Below are positions 46,506 through 56,290 of a stretch of DNA of 64,000 bases, piece by piece. Under the pieces are notes generated by a model that searched no databases, had not been told where the DNA came from, and worked only from the letters and a program-made list of their open reading frames with translations. The stretch comes from Neorhizobium sp. JUb45 (GTDB lineage: Bacteria; Pseudomonadota; Alphaproteobacteria; Rhizobiales; Rhizobiaceae), in NCBI RefSeq assembly GCF_004343585.1, contig NZ_SLYW01000001.1, positions 558,001-622,000 of the forward strand, given 5' to 3'. Within the stretch, counting starts at the first letter, position 1. Each line of letters begins with the position of its first letter. A program made the position numbers and the translations under genes.

Positions 46506-46634
46506 ATGGCCAAGGGTCAGGTACGCAGCAACAAGGAAACGCGAAAACCCAAGAAGGACAAGGTCGCTGCAAGCGCGGCTCCGACCTTGGGATCGCAGGT
46601 CAAACTGGCCGACAGTTCCACGAAAAAGAAGTAA
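46506..46634 (+). CDS. Small basic protein of unknown function
   Basis: The frame encodes 42 residues: MAKGQVRSNKETRKPKKDKVAA, then a short polar tail ending in lysines. GAGGAG is well placed before ATG at 46506. It is strongly basic and probably binds nucleic acid or ribosomes, as is common for such short proteins in Rhizobiaceae. It lies 80 bases after the hydroxylase gene. Confidence 0.65.
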   Translation: MAKGQVRSNKETRKPKKDKVAASAAPTLGSQVKLADSSTKKK

Positions 46635-46909
46635 TTCCTATTCGCTCGACCTGCGCCGGATATCCGGTGCCCTGAAAACCGGCAGCCGCTTATCTCCAGC
46701 GGCCGCCGAATTGAGCCTATCGCAGCCGTACCCGGCCGGCCGAGCCCCGCGCTATCATGCGCCGCGCAAATGCTCCCGCTTTCCCCCTCCGGCTACGTCA
46801 TTTTGCGTATTCGAGTTTGCGGTGCAGCAGCCGATAGTCGGCTTAAGCAACGGTTAACAAGAGGCGCAGGCCCCCGTTGCTTGAACGAACAAGAAGAGGG
46901 GTTCGACCA

Positions 46910-48199
46910 ATGACATTCAAGAGCAAACTGGGAGGCGCGCTGTTGGCCGCCGCGATGTCGGCAACCGCGCTGTCCGGCGCCTTTGCCGCTGACGACACGA
47001 TCAAGATCGGCGTGCTGCATTCGCTGTCGGGCACGATGGCGATTTCGGAAACCACGCTGAAAGACGCCATGCTGATGCTCGTCGAAGAGCAGAATAAGAA
47101 GGGTGGCGTTCTCGGCAAGAAGCTTGAGGCCGTGGTTGTCGACCCGGCTTCCGACTGGCCGCTGTTTGCCGAAAAGGCCCGCCAGCTGATTTCCCAGGAC
47201 AAGGTTGCCGCCGTGTTCGGTTGCTGGACGTCTTCGTCGCGCAAGTCCGTGCTGCCGGTGTTCGAGGAGCTGAACTCGATCCTGTTTTACCCGGTCCAGT
47301 ACGAGGGTGAAGAATCCTCGCGCAACATCTTCTATACCGGCGCTGCCCCGAACCAGCAGGCCATTCCGGCCGTCGATTATCTGGCTGCCACCGAAGGCGT
47401 CGAGCGCTGGGTTCTGGCCGGTACCGACTATGTCTATCCGCAGACGACCAACAAGATCCTGAAGGCCTACCTGATGTCGAAGGGCGTCAAGGAAGAGGAC
47501 ATCATGATCAACTACACGCCGTTCGGTCATTCCGACTGGCAGACGATCGTCTCCGACATCAAGAAATTCGGCTCGGCCGGCAAGAAGACCGCTGTCGTTT
47601 CCACCATCAACGGTGACGCCAACGTGCCGTTCTACAAGGAACTCGGCAACCAGGGTATCAAGGCGGAAGACATTCCGGTCGTCGCCTTTTCCGTCGGTGA
47701 AGAAGAGCTCGCCGGCCTCGACACCAAACCGCTGGTCGGCCATCTCGCCGCCTGGAACTACTTTCAGTCCGTCGATGCGCCGGTCAATGCCGAGTTCATC
47801 AAGAGCTGGCACGCCTATACCAAGAACGACAATCGCGTCACCAACGACCCGATGGAAGCCGCCTATATCGGCTTCAATGCCTGGGTGAAGGCCGTCGAGG
47901 CTGCCGGCACGACCGAGACCGACAAGGTTCTCGACAGCATCATCGGTGTTTCCGTGCCGAACCTGTCGGGCGGCACCTCCACCGTCATGCCGAACCACCA
48001 CATCACCAAGCCGGTGCTGATCGGTGAAATCCAGGCCGATGGCCAGTTCGACATCGTGCAGGAAACGGCGGCTGTGGTGGGCGACGAATGGTCGGATTAC
48101 CTGCCGGACTCGAAGGACCTGATCTCCGATTGGCGCAAGCCGATGGAATGCGGCAACTTCAACGTCGCCACCGGCAAGTGCGGCGGCAAGGGTAGCTGA
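46910..48199 (+). CDS. urtA: Urea ABC transporter substrate-binding protein
   Basis: The 429-residue periplasmic protein has a signal peptide (FKSKLGGALLAAAMSATALSGAFA) and the UrtA signatures IGVLHSLSGTMAISETTLKDAMLMLVEEQN, VFGCWTSSSRKSVLPVFEE and LFYPVQYEGEESSRNIFYTGAAPNQQ. It binds urea for import. ATG at 46910 follows GAAGAGG. It is the first gene of urtABCDE; a 275-base gap with no clear promoter motif lies upstream. Confidence 0.95.
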   Translation: MTFKSKLGGALLAAAMSATALSGAFAADDTIKIGVLHSLSGTMAISETTLKDAMLMLVEEQNKKGGVLGKKLEAVVVDPASDWPLFAEKARQLISQDKVAAVFGCWTSSSRKSVLPVFEELNSILFYPVQYEGEESSRNIFYTGAAPNQQAIPAVDYLAATEGVERWVLAGTDYVYPQTTNKILKAYLMSKGVKEEDIMINYTPFGHSDWQTIVSDIKKFGSAGKKTAVVSTINGDANVPFYKELGNQGIKAEDIPVVAFSVGEEELAGLDTKPLVGHLAAWNYFQSVDAPVNAEFIKSWHAYTKNDNRVTNDPMEAAYIGFNAWVKAVEAAGTTETDKVLDSIIGVSVPNLSGGTSTVMPNHHITKPVLIGEIQADGQFDIVQETAAVVGDEWSDYLPDSKDLISDWRKPMECGNFNVATGKCGGKGS

Positions 48200-48220
48200 T
48201 CTTTTCCTTCGAGGCAAAGA

Positions 48221-48353
48221 CCCCTCCCAACCCTCCCCACAAGGGGGAGGGCTCTAACCCAGTCGCTCCGCCAAGGTTTTCAATGAGCCGAAGTGGGTGC
48301 CGCGAATTTTCTCCCCCCTTGTGGGGGAGATGGCCGGCAGGCCAGAGGGGGTA
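48221..48353. repeat. Palindromic intergenic element between urtA and urtB
   Basis: A left arm (48221-48252) has CCCTCCCC/GGGGGAGGG. A right arm (48311-48353) has CTCCCCC/GGGGGAG followed by ATGGCC/GGCCA. The right arm matches, in inverted form, the arms of the element at 40516-40660 at most positions. It lies in the urtA-urtB gap and would fold in the transcript. Confidence 0.75.
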
Positions 48354-48388
48354 ATGCCCCCGACGCCAGCCACCCGGGGGACACACAT

Positions 48389-49996
48389 ATGCTTATCCGT
48401 TTCATCACTCTCATCTTCCTGATCCTCGCCTCTGCCGCGCCATCCTTCGCGCAAGCGCCGGACCCAAAGCCGCTGTTCAACCAGCTGGCCGATGCCGATT
48501 TCAATGCGGCTGAAAAGCTTGTCGGGCAGATCGCCACGACCGGCGATACCCGTGTCGTGCCGGCGCTCAATGCCTTTGCCGAGGGTGACCTCTATTTCCG
48601 CAAGTCCGACAAGGCGGTGTTCGCCGCGAAGCCTGCCGGTGCGCAGCTCGAGCTGATCGACCCGGTAACGGGCGAGAGCGCCGGTCAGGTTGCCAAGGGT
48701 GCGGTGACAAAAATCAGGATCAACAACAATCTACGCCGCGCCATTCGCGCCGCTCTCGGTGGCCTGACGCTGATGAGCCCGGATCGCGGCACGCGGCTTT
48801 CTGCCGCCGATGCCATCCTGCGCTCGCCAAGCGCCGAGGCGCTCGATCTGGTCGAGGCCGCCCTTGCCAAGGAAACCGACGCCACCGTCAAGGCGCGCAT
48901 GGAAGAAGCCCGCGCCGTGTCGCTGCTTTCCTCCGACCGTTCCATCGATGACAAACGCGCCGCCATCGCAACCATCGGCAAGCTCGGCGGACGGGACGCG
49001 CTCGGCATCCTCAATGCGGTTTCCTCCTCCATCGATGCCAGCCTCAAACCCGATCTCGATGCGGCGATCACCGCCATCCAGAACGAACAGCAGCTGTGGG
49101 ACATGGCGCAGAACGTCTGGTACGGCCTGTCGCTCGGCTCGGTGCTGCTGCTTGCCGCCATCGGCCTTGCCATCACGTTTGGCGTCATGGGCATCATCAA
49201 CATGGCGCATGGCGAAATGGTTATGCTCGGCGCCTATTCCACCTTCGTCGTGCAGCAGGTGATCCGCGAAAATGCGCCCGGCCTGTTCGACTGGTCGCTG
49301 ACGATAGCGCTGCCGGTCGCCTTCCTCGTCACCGGTGCGGTTGGCCTTGTGATCGAGCGCGGCGTCATCCGTTTTCTCTATGGCCGGCCGCTGGAAACGC
49401 TGCTCGCCACCTGGGGCATTTCGCTGATCCTGCAGCAGAGCATCCGCACCATCTTTGGTCCGACCAACCAGGAAGTCGGCAACCCGTCGTGGATGTCCGG
49501 TTCGTTTCCGGTTGGCGGTATGACGATCACCTGGAACCGCATGTGGATCGTCGTCTTTTCGCTGTCGATCTTTGTCGGTCTGCTGCTTCTGATGAAACGT
49601 TCCGCCTTCGGCCTGCAGATGCGCGCCGTCACCCAGAACCGCCGCATGGCCTCGTCCATGGGCATCAAGACGCCGTGGGTGGACGCCTTCACCTTCGCGC
49701 TCGGCTCCGGCATTGCCGGGATTGCCGGGGTGGCGCTTTCCCAGATCGACAACGTCTCGCCGAACCTTGGCCAGAGCTACATCATCGATAGCTTCATGGT
49801 CGTGGTGTTCGGCGGCGTCGGCAATCTCTGGGGCACGCTGGTGGGCGCTCTGTCGCTCGGGATCCTCAACAAGTTTCTCGAACCGTCGGTCGGGGCCGTG
49901 CTCGGAAAGATCCTCGTGCTCGTGCTGATCATCCTCTTCATCCAGAAACGTCCGCGCGGCCTGTTCGCGCTCAAGGGAAGGGCGATCGAAGCATGA
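48389..49996 (+). CDS. urtB: Urea ABC transporter permease UrtB
   Basis: The 535-residue protein has a signal-like N-terminus (MLIRFITLIFLILASAAPSFAQA) and a large N-terminal domain of about 220 residues with HEAT-like helical repeats (ADAILRSPSAEALDLVEAALAKE), typical of UrtB. A LivH-type permease follows (GLSLGSVLLLAAIGLAITFGVMGIINMAHGEM). GGGGGA lies before ATG. Its stop overlaps the urtC start. Confidence 0.94.
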   Translation: MLIRFITLIFLILASAAPSFAQAPDPKPLFNQLADADFNAAEKLVGQIATTGDTRVVPALNAFAEGDLYFRKSDKAVFAAKPAGAQLELIDPVTGESAGQVAKGAVTKIRINNNLRRAIRAALGGLTLMSPDRGTRLSAADAILRSPSAEALDLVEAALAKETDATVKARMEEARAVSLLSSDRSIDDKRAAIATIGKLGGRDALGILNAVSSSIDASLKPDLDAAITAIQNEQQLWDMAQNVWYGLSLGSVLLLAAIGLAITFGVMGIINMAHGEMVMLGAYSTFVVQQVIRENAPGLFDWSLTIALPVAFLVTGAVGLVIERGVIRFLYGRPLETLLATWGISLILQQSIRTIFGPTNQEVGNPSWMSGSFPVGGMTITWNRMWIVVFSLSIFVGLLLLMKRSAFGLQMRAVTQNRRMASSMGIKTPWVDAFTFALGSGIAGIAGVALSQIDNVSPNLGQSYIIDSFMVVVFGGVGNLWGTLVGALSLGILNKFLEPSVGAVLGKILVLVLIILFIQKRPRGLFALKGRAIEA

Positions 49997-51156
49997 TTTC
50001 CGCCTTCATCTTTCGTGCCCTGAAAGGCCATATCGTCGTCACCGTTGCCGTCATCCTCGCTTTCGCGGTGCTGGTGCCGGCCTCCAACCTGCTGCTGGCG
50101 CCTGACCATGCCCTGCACATCCCGACCTATGTCATGTCGCTGATGGGCAAATATCTTTGTTATGCGCTGCTGGCGTTGGCGCTCGATCTGGTCTGGGGGT
50201 ATTGCGGCATTCTCTCGCTCGGCCACGGGGCGTTTTTCGCGCTCGGCGGTTATGCCATGGGCATGTACCTGATGCGGCAGATCGGTTCTCGCGGCGTCTA
50301 CGGCAATGCCGACCTGCCGGATTTCATGGTCTTCCTCAACTGGAAGGAATTGCCGTGGTTCTGGTACGGGTTCGACATGTTTCCGTTCGCGATGCTGATG
50401 GTGCTGTTCGTGCCGGGCCTGCTCGCCTTCGTGTTCGGCTGGTTCGCATTTCGCTCAAGGGTGAACGGCGTCTATCTGTCGATCATCACCCAGGCGATGA
50501 CCTATGCACTGATGCTTGCCTTCTTCCGCAACGACATGGGGTTCGGCGGCAATAACGGCCTGACCGACTATAAGGAAATCGTCGGCTTTTCCGTGCAGGG
50601 CGGCGGTACGCGTGCGGTTCTGTTCGCCATGTCGGCGCTGATGCTGGCGCTTTGCCTGCTGATTGCCTCGGCCATCGTCAATTCGAAATTCGGCAAGGTG
50701 CTGGTCGGCGTTCGCGATGCCGAAAGCCGGGTGCGGTTTCTCGGTTTCCGCGTCGAAAACATCAAGCTGTTCACCTTCGTCGTCTCGGCCATGTTTGCCG
50801 GTATTGCCGGTGCGCTGTTCGTGCCGCAGGTGGGCATCATCAATCCGGGCGAATTTGCGCCGGCCAACTCGATCGAGGTCGTCGTCTGGACAGCGGTCGG
50901 CGGGCGCGGCACGCTGATCGGGCCGATCATCGGCGCGGTTCTGGTCAATGCCGGCAAAAGCTATTTCACCGGTGCCTTCCCTGAACTCTGGCTGTTTGCG
51001 CTGGGCGGGCTGTTCATTGCCGTCACGCTGTTCCTGCCGAAAGGGATCGTCGGCACCATCCAGAGCGGTTTTACCGGGCGCAAGGCGATGCGGGCCGCAG
51101 CCGATGCCGAAAAGGGCCGTGGTGACGTGACCGCGGTCGCGCAGGCGGCGGAATAG
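49993..51156 (+). CDS. urtC: Urea ABC transporter permease UrtC
   Basis: The 387-residue LivM-type permease has the UrtC features LCYALLALALDLVWGYCGILSLGHGAFFALGGYAMGMYLMRQ and the coupling loop VGVRDAESRVRFLGFRV. Its ATG overlaps the urtB stop (ATGA). It pairs with UrtB in the membrane. Confidence 0.95.
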   Translation: MISAFIFRALKGHIVVTVAVILAFAVLVPASNLLLAPDHALHIPTYVMSLMGKYLCYALLALALDLVWGYCGILSLGHGAFFALGGYAMGMYLMRQIGSRGVYGNADLPDFMVFLNWKELPWFWYGFDMFPFAMLMVLFVPGLLAFVFGWFAFRSRVNGVYLSIITQAMTYALMLAFFRNDMGFGGNNGLTDYKEIVGFSVQGGGTRAVLFAMSALMLALCLLIASAIVNSKFGKVLVGVRDAESRVRFLGFRVENIKLFTFVVSAMFAGIAGALFVPQVGIINPGEFAPANSIEVVVWTAVGGRGTLIGPIIGAVLVNAGKSYFTGAFPELWLFALGGLFIAVTLFLPKGIVGTIQSGFTGRKAMRAAADAEKGRGDVTAVAQAAE

Positions 51157-51170
51157 GAGAGGGCGCCAAG

Positions 51171-51932
51171 ATGAACACGATTGCCGAAACACGCTCGAAA
51201 AGCCTGCTCTATCTGGAGGATGTCTCCGTCTCCTTCGACGGGTTCAAGGCGCTCAATTCGCTTTCCTTCGTCGTCGAGCCGGGAGAGCTGCGCGCCATCA
51301 TCGGCCCCAACGGCGCCGGCAAGACGACGATGATGGATATCATCACCGGCAAGACGCGGCCGGACACGGGCAAAGTGCTGTTCGAGGATGAGATCGACCT
51401 GACCAGAAAGGATGAGGCCGATATCGCCCAGCTCGGCATAGGCCGCAAATTCCAGAAGCCGACCGTGTTCGAAAGCCATACGGTCTGGGACAATCTGGAA
51501 CTGGCGCTGAACCGGCCGCGCGGGGTGTTTTCAACATTATTCTACAAGCTTTCGGCCGAAGACACCGCGCGTATCGAAGAAATCCTCGACACGATCCGCA
51601 TGAGCCACCGCAAAAACGAACTCGCCGCCAATCTAAGCCACGGCCAGAAACAATGGCTGGAAATCGGCATGCTGCTGGCGCAGGAGCCAAAGCTGCTGCT
51701 GGTGGATGAGCCGGTGGCGGGCATGACCGATGCGGAGACGGCCGAGACGGCGGTGCTGTTGCGCGAGATCGCCAAAAGCCGTTCGGTCGTGGTGGTCGAA
51801 CACGACATGGGCTTTATCCGCGAGCTTGGCGTCAAGGTGACGTGCCTGGCGGAAGGCTCTGTTCTTGCGGAAGGCTCGATCGACTTCGTGTCGAGTGATC
51901 CCAAGGTGATCGAAAACTATCTCGGTCGATGA
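51171..51932 (+). CDS. urtD: Urea ABC transporter ATPase UrtD
   Basis: The 253-residue ATPase has Walker A (GPNGAGKTT), the UrtD-type signature LSHGQKQWLEIGMLL (LSHGQ in place of LSGGQ), Walker B (LLLVDEPVAGM) and the H-loop EHDM. It lies 14 bases after urtC. A terminator-like hairpin follows it. Confidence 0.94.
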   Translation: MNTIAETRSKSLLYLEDVSVSFDGFKALNSLSFVVEPGELRAIIGPNGAGKTTMMDIITGKTRPDTGKVLFEDEIDLTRKDEADIAQLGIGRKFQKPTVFESHTVWDNLELALNRPRGVFSTLFYKLSAEDTARIEEILDTIRMSHRKNELAANLSHGQKQWLEIGMLLAQEPKLLLVDEPVAGMTDAETAETAVLLREIAKSRSVVVVEHDMGFIRELGVKVTCLAEGSVLAEGSIDFVSSDPKVIENYLGR

Positions 51933-51985
51933 CACAAGCTGGCGCGGTGGAGAAAAACTTCAAGTCTTGCAGATGATGATGGAAC

Positions 51986-52008
51986 ACGCTGTAAAGGCAG
52001 CGTTTTTT
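51986..52008 (+). terminator. Terminator-like hairpin inside the urt cluster
   Basis: ACGCTG and CAGCGT form a 6-bp stem with a TAAAGG loop, followed by TTTTTT. It lies between urtD and the unknown gene at 52025. If it works even partly, the unknown gene and urtE would be expressed less than urtABCD. Confidence 0.65.
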
Positions 52009-52024
52009 ACTTTGGGGTTTCATC

Positions 52025-52543
52025 ATGGCTTTGCTTGGCATTCTGGTTATGGCAATCGGCGGCGCGGCCGTCTGGTACTGGCGATTGAAGATGGTGCGCG
52101 AGGCGGGCAGCGAAGTCATCGACTCGATCGAACGCATGCGTGGCGCCTTCAAGCGCCGGCAGTTTCGCAAGAAGGCGGAGGCCGCACCGCTCGCTTCCAT
52201 CGCCGATCCGGCGATCGCGGCGGTGGCCTTCTTCTTCTGCATCGCCAAGGAGAAGCCGATCTATCTGGAGGCGGCCAAGGATGTCATCCGCAACCGCATG
52301 GCCGGCATCATCCGGCCGGGCGACATGGATGAAGTGATGGTGTTTTGCGAATGGGCTTCGAAAAACACCATCAATCCGGAGGATCCGATCCGCCGCTTCC
52401 GCGACATGTGGATGAAGGCGCTGGATACCAACGAACGGATACAGCTGATCGGCATTGCCGAGGAAGTCGCCGAAGTCGGTGGTGACCGGACGAATGAACA
52501 GGAGCAGGCGCTGCAGGTGCTCAGGCGCACGCTCATGAGTTGA
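52025..52543 (+). CDS. Unknown protein inserted between urtD and urtE
   Basis: The 172-residue protein has one N-terminal transmembrane segment (MALLGILVMAIGGAAVWYW) and an all-helical remainder (IADPAIAAVAFFFCIAKEKPIYLEAAKDVIRNRM), including a TerB-like feel, though I cannot assign it firmly. Its start follows the internal terminator by 17 bases. It lies 19 bases before urtE on the same strand, so it probably travels with the urt operon. Confidence 0.75.
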   Translation: MALLGILVMAIGGAAVWYWRLKMVREAGSEVIDSIERMRGAFKRRQFRKKAEAAPLASIADPAIAAVAFFFCIAKEKPIYLEAAKDVIRNRMAGIIRPGDMDEVMVFCEWASKNTINPEDPIRRFRDMWMKALDTNERIQLIGIAEEVAEVGGDRTNEQEQALQVLRRTLMS

Positions 52544-52562
52544 ACAGAAAAGGGTTTTGGGG

Positions 52563-53258
52563 ATGCTCGCAGTCAACAATGTCAATCTGCATTACGGTGC
52601 CGCACAGGCGCTGCGCGGCGTCTCCATCCATGCCGAAATGGGCAAGATCACCTGCGTGCTCGGCCGCAACGGCGTCGGCAAGTCGTCGCTGCTTCGCGCC
52701 GTGACCGGCCAGAAGCCGGTCAGCGCCGGCACGATCTCGTTTGATGGTGCATCATTGAACGGGCTTTCGCCCTATGTGCGCGCCAAGCACGGCATCGGTT
52801 ATGTGCCGCAGGGGCGCGAAATCTTTCCGCTTCTGACGGTGAAAGAAAACCTCGAGACCGGTTATGCGCCATTGGCGCGCAGCGAGCGTACCATCCCTGA
52901 CGAAATCTTTACCCTGTTTCCAGTTTTGAATTCCATGCTGTCGCGTCGCGGCGGCGATCTGTCGGGCGGACAGCAGCAGCAATTGGCCATTGGCCGCGCC
53001 ATGGTCACGCGCCCGAAAATTCTCGTGCTGGACGAGCCGACCGAAGGCATCCAGCCATCGATCATCAAGGATATCGGCCGCGCCATCCGGTATTTGCGGG
53101 ATTCCACCGGCATGGCGATCCTGCTGGTGGAGCAATATCTCGATTTCTGCCGGGAACTCGCCGACCATGTCTACATCATGGATCGTGGCGAGATTGTGCA
53201 TGAGGGGGGCGCCGAAACGCTGGATACGGCAGAAGCAAGGCGTCACCTGACCGTCTGA
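52563..53258 (+). CDS. urtE: Urea ABC transporter ATPase UrtE
   Basis: The 231-residue ATPase has Walker A (GRNGVGKSS), signature LSGGQQQQLAIGRAMV, Walker B (ILVLDEPTEGIQPSI) and a H-loop region LVEQYL. AAAAGGG precedes ATG at 52563; a TTG two codons upstream is an alternative. It completes the urtABCDE set. Confidence 0.94.
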   Translation: MLAVNNVNLHYGAAQALRGVSIHAEMGKITCVLGRNGVGKSSLLRAVTGQKPVSAGTISFDGASLNGLSPYVRAKHGIGYVPQGREIFPLLTVKENLETGYAPLARSERTIPDEIFTLFPVLNSMLSRRGGDLSGGQQQQLAIGRAMVTRPKILVLDEPTEGIQPSIIKDIGRAIRYLRDSTGMAILLVEQYLDFCRELADHVYIMDRGEIVHEGGAETLDTAEARRHLTV

Positions 53259-53395
53259 CGCGTTTTTTGCGCCACAGCTGCCATTTATTGCATGGCTGCT
53301 ACCCGGTGCGACTATTTAAATCGCTTCTAATAAGTGCTATTCAACTGCCATTCAGACAGTCGAAATCCACCCCGCACCCTATGATGAGGCGCTTG

Positions 53396-54613
53396 ATGGC
53401 ATTTGAACGCATGAACGCTCGATCTGGTTCCCAAGCTCTTGGCACTTTTTTTGCGACAGGAGCTTTTTTCTTGGCCGCCGGCCTTGGAATGGCGCATGCC
53501 GGATGTGGCGAGACCTATAAGCCGGGTCGCCACCTGACAACGATCGAAGCCGATGGCGTCAAGCGTTCAGCTGTCTATTACGTGCCGTCCTCCTATACGG
53601 GCAAGGACAAGGTCGCCGTCGTTTTCGATTTCCACGGCAGCAACAGCAATCCCGATGGTCAGTTGACCCGCAGTTCCTGGGACAAGGTTGCCGAAAAGAA
53701 CGGTTTCATCGCTGTCGCTCTGCAGGGCAGCATTGCCGGCAAGACGCCCGGCACCTTTGCCTGGAACGTTCCCCATGTCGAAGTCAGCAAGGCGATCATT
53801 CCGCAGGGCGGGCAGGGTGGTCTCGACGAGATTTCCTTCATCGACGAAGCCGTCGATGAGGTGAAGGACGATTTCTGCGTCGATCCGAACCGCATCTTTG
53901 CCTCCGGTTATTCCGGTGGTGGCCGCATGCTGTCGGCCTATCTGTGCGCCGGTGGCGACGATTTTGCAGCGGCAGGTTTTGTCAATTCGCTGCGCGCCGG
54001 CCGTCCGCTGGAAGCCGATGGCAAGTGGGGGCCTGACAAGGCCAATTGCAGCCCTGCCAAGCCGGTCTCGATTGTCGCCTTCGCGGGCGAGAAGGATCGC
54101 CAGAACCCGTATTCCGGTGGCGGTTCCGCCTATTGGCAGTATGGTTTCAAGACCGCCATCCAGCGCTGGACCGATCTTGATGGCTGCACCGGCAATGGCC
54201 GCACGGACACCGTCAACGGCGTCACCTACGGCGTTTACGACACCTGCAAGAACGGCGCCCGCATCGCCGCCTATTCGTTTGCCAATGGCACGCATGACTG
54301 GCCGAAGCCGACCGAGAAGGAAACTGTCATCGCGGCGGCCACCGACAGCGCCAATGGCGTCGTCAAGGTCTCGGCCACGGCCCGGAAGCCGGCCTTCGAT
54401 GCCAATATTGACCCGGCCTATCGTATGTGGGACTTCTTCGGCAAGGCCGACAGCACCGATGTCGTGGCAACCGCCGCGCAGCCAAAGGCCAAGGTAACGG
54501 AAGCCGCTGCCAAGGATTGCATGGCAACCGGCGACAGCCAGGACATGACGTGCAGCAGCAGCCAGACCACCGACATGCGCCGCAACGGGCAAGGGGCGAA
54601 GGGCGCCTTGTAA
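53396..54613 (+). CDS. Exported polyhydroxybutyrate depolymerase-like esterase
   Basis: The 405-residue product has a signal peptide ([25 protein letters not shown]) and an alpha/beta hydrolase domain of the PHB depolymerase/esterase LpqC type: [13 protein letters not shown] (oxyanion region), nucleophile GYSGGGRML, the acid near [12 protein letters not shown], and His in GTHDWPKP. The C-terminal tail of about 60 residues is low complexity with cysteines. GAGG fits ATG at 53396. The last 64 bases overlap ureD in another frame. Confidence 0.8.
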   Translation: MAFERMNARSGSQALGTFFATGAFFLAAGLGMAHAGCGETYKPGRHLTTIEADGVKRSAVYYVPSSYTGKDKVAVVFDFHGSNSNPDGQLTRSSWDKVAEKNGFIAVALQGSIAGKTPGTFAWNVPHVEVSKAIIPQGGQGGLDEISFIDEAVDEVKDDFCVDPNRIFASGYSGGGRMLSAYLCAGGDDFAAAGFVNSLRAGRPLEADGKWGPDKANCSPAKPVSIVAFAGEKDRQNPYSGGGSAYWQYGFKTAIQRWTDLDGCTGNGRTDTVNGVTYGVYDTCKNGARIAAYSFANGTHDWPKPTEKETVIAAATDSANGVVKVSATARKPAFDANIDPAYRMWDFFGKADSTDVVATAAQPKAKVTEAAAKDCMATGDSQDMTCSSSQTTDMRRNGQGAKGAL

Positions 54614-55374
54614 CCAAGGCGTTCCAGGGCCGTACGCGGCTTTCCGAATTCTATCAGGAAGGTTGCGCCAAGATCCGCCTGCCGGAAACGTTTTCTCCGG
54701 AAATGGAGGCGATTCTGATCAATACGTCCGGTGGGCTGACCGGCGGAGACAGAGTGGGGTGGAAGATCGTCGCCGGTGATGGGACGGCGGCGACGATCAC
54801 GACCCAGGCCAATGAGAAGATCTACAAGGCATCCGCCGACACCGCGCGTCTCGATACGCGCATCGAGGTCGGCGAGGGGGCAGTCGTTCACTGGCTGCCG
54901 CAGGAAACCATTCTTTTCGACCGCTCATCGCTGACGCGCAGCCTTGAGGTCGATCTCCACGAAAATTCCGAATTTCTTGCCGTCGAAGCGGTTCTGCTTG
55001 GTCGCAAGGCGATGGGCGAGGCGGTCGTTAGCGGATTTTTCCGGGATCGCTGGCGCATCCGGCGTAGCGGAAAGCTCATCCATGCCGAGGATTTGCGCCT
55101 AGAGGGTGAAGTCGAATCATTGTCTGACCAGTCGTCGGTTCTGTCCGGCCAGGTGGCGTTTGCGACGCTGTTTTACACCGGGCCGCGCGCCGAAGCGCTT
55201 CTGGCGCGGCTTCGAAGCGTGCTCGGTGACGCAAATGCGGGCGCAAGCCTCTGGAATAACAAGCTGATTGCCCGAATAACCGCCATTGACGGCTTCGCTT
55301 TGAGAAAAATCCTCGTACCGGCAATTTCCGTATTGCGTAATGGCGCGCCAGTGCCGAAAGTCTGGCATATCTGA
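54550..55374 (+). CDS. ureD: Urease accessory protein UreD
   Basis: The 274-residue product is the scaffold that helps load nickel into urease. It has the UreD segments [54 protein letters not shown] and LGRKAMGE. No ATG fits; GTG at 54550 gives the normal family length and includes the QRARGEGRL block before the core, so ureD overlaps the esterase gene by 64 bases. The start is therefore inferred. Confidence 0.88.
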   Translation: MQQQPDHRHAPQRARGEGRLVTKAFQGRTRLSEFYQEGCAKIRLPETFSPEMEAILINTSGGLTGGDRVGWKIVAGDGTAATITTQANEKIYKASADTARLDTRIEVGEGAVVHWLPQETILFDRSSLTRSLEVDLHENSEFLAVEAVLLGRKAMGEAVVSGFFRDRWRIRRSGKLIHAEDLRLEGEVESLSDQSSVLSGQVAFATLFYTGPRAEALLARLRSVLGDANAGASLWNNKLIARITAIDGFALRKILVPAISVLRNGAPVPKVWHI

Positions 55375-55395
55375 TCCGATAAGCTTGGACGTTCC

Positions 55396-55698
55396 ATGAA
55401 CCTGACCCCACGCGAAAAAGACAAGCTGCTGATTTCCATGGCGGCCATCGTTGCCCGCCGCCGCCTCGAGCGTGGCGTGAAGCTCAATTATCCCGAAGCC
55501 ATCGCGCTGATTACCGATTACGTTGTTGAAGGCGCGCGCGACGGCCGCGCGGTCGCCGACCTGATGGAAGCCGGTGCCCATGTCGTGACTCGCGAACAGG
55601 TGATGGATGGCATTGCCGAAATGATCCACGACGTGCAGGTGGAAGCCACCTTTCCCGATGGCACCAAGCTGGTGACCGTCCACGAACCGATCCGCTGA
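55396..55698 (+). CDS. ureA: Urease gamma subunit
   Basis: The 100-residue protein matches UreA over its whole length: [50 protein letters not shown]. It is a structural subunit of urease, which hydrolyses urea to ammonia and carbonate. It starts 21 bases after ureD. Confidence 0.97.
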   Translation: MNLTPREKDKLLISMAAIVARRRLERGVKLNYPEAIALITDYVVEGARDGRAVADLMEAGAHVVTREQVMDGIAEMIHDVQVEATFPDGTKLVTVHEPIR

Positions 55699-55708
55699 GG
55701 AAAAGCCC

Positions 55709-55972
55709 ATGGCACTGGCCCTGCGACCCAATTGCGAATGCTGCGACAAGGATCTGCCTCCGGATAGCCGTGAGGCGATGATCTGCACCTTCGAATGCAC
55801 ATTCTGCACCGATTGTGCCACCGATACGCTTGGTGGTTTCTGCCCTAATTGCAGCGGCGAATTGGTGCGCCGTCCGGTGCGCCCGGTGGCGGCGCTCGTC
55901 AACAATCCCGCATCGACGGTGCGGGTGCTGAAGCCCGAGGGCTGCAAGCCACAAATCGCTTTAACCGCCTGA
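55709..55972 (+). CDS. DUF1272 zinc-finger-like protein
   Basis: The 87-residue protein has the DUF1272 cysteine pattern: CECCDKDLPP, CTFECTFCTDCA and GGFCPNCSGELVRRP, suggesting two zinc-binding knuckles. It lies 10 bases after ureA and 11 before ureB, which places it inside the urease operon. Its role in urease assembly, if any, is unknown; DUF1272 genes are known neighbours of urease genes in rhizobia. Confidence 0.85.
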   Translation: MALALRPNCECCDKDLPPDSREAMICTFECTFCTDCATDTLGGFCPNCSGELVRRPVRPVAALVNNPASTVRVLKPEGCKPQIALTA

Positions 55973-55983
55973 GGGAGTGATTC

Positions 55984-56289
55984 ATGATACCCGGTGAAGT
56001 CATTGCCGCAAAAGGCGAAATCGAGCTGAATGCCGGCGCGCCGACCATTTCGATCGATGTGTCCAATACCGGCGACCGGCCAATCCAGGTGGGCAGCCAT
56101 TACCATTTCTTCGAGACCAATAACGGCCTTGCCTTCGATCGCGACAAGGCGCGCGGCATGCGGCTGGACATTCCTGCCGGCACGGCGGTGCGTTTCGAGC
56201 CGGGCCAGACCCGCTCGGTGACGCTGATCCCGCTCTCGGGCAAACGCGAAGTCTACGGGTTCCAGCAAAAAATCATGGGAGCGCTCTGA
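55984..56289 (+). CDS. ureB: Urease beta subunit
   Basis: The 101-residue protein matches Ure[40 protein letters not shown] and [25 protein letters not shown] precedes ATG. It packs with UreA and UreC in the urease holoenzyme. Confidence 0.97.
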   Translation: MIPGEVIAAKGEIELNAGAPTISIDVSNTGDRPIQVGSHYHFFETNNGLAFDRDKARGMRLDIPAGTAVRFEPGQTRSVTLIPLSGKREVYGFQQKIMGAL

Positions 56290-56290
56290 T

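Noticed and set aside
46635..46909. A sigma-54 promoter upstream of urtA
   Set aside because: I could not find GG-N10-GC with acceptable flanks, so nitrogen (NtrC) control is not shown by sequence.
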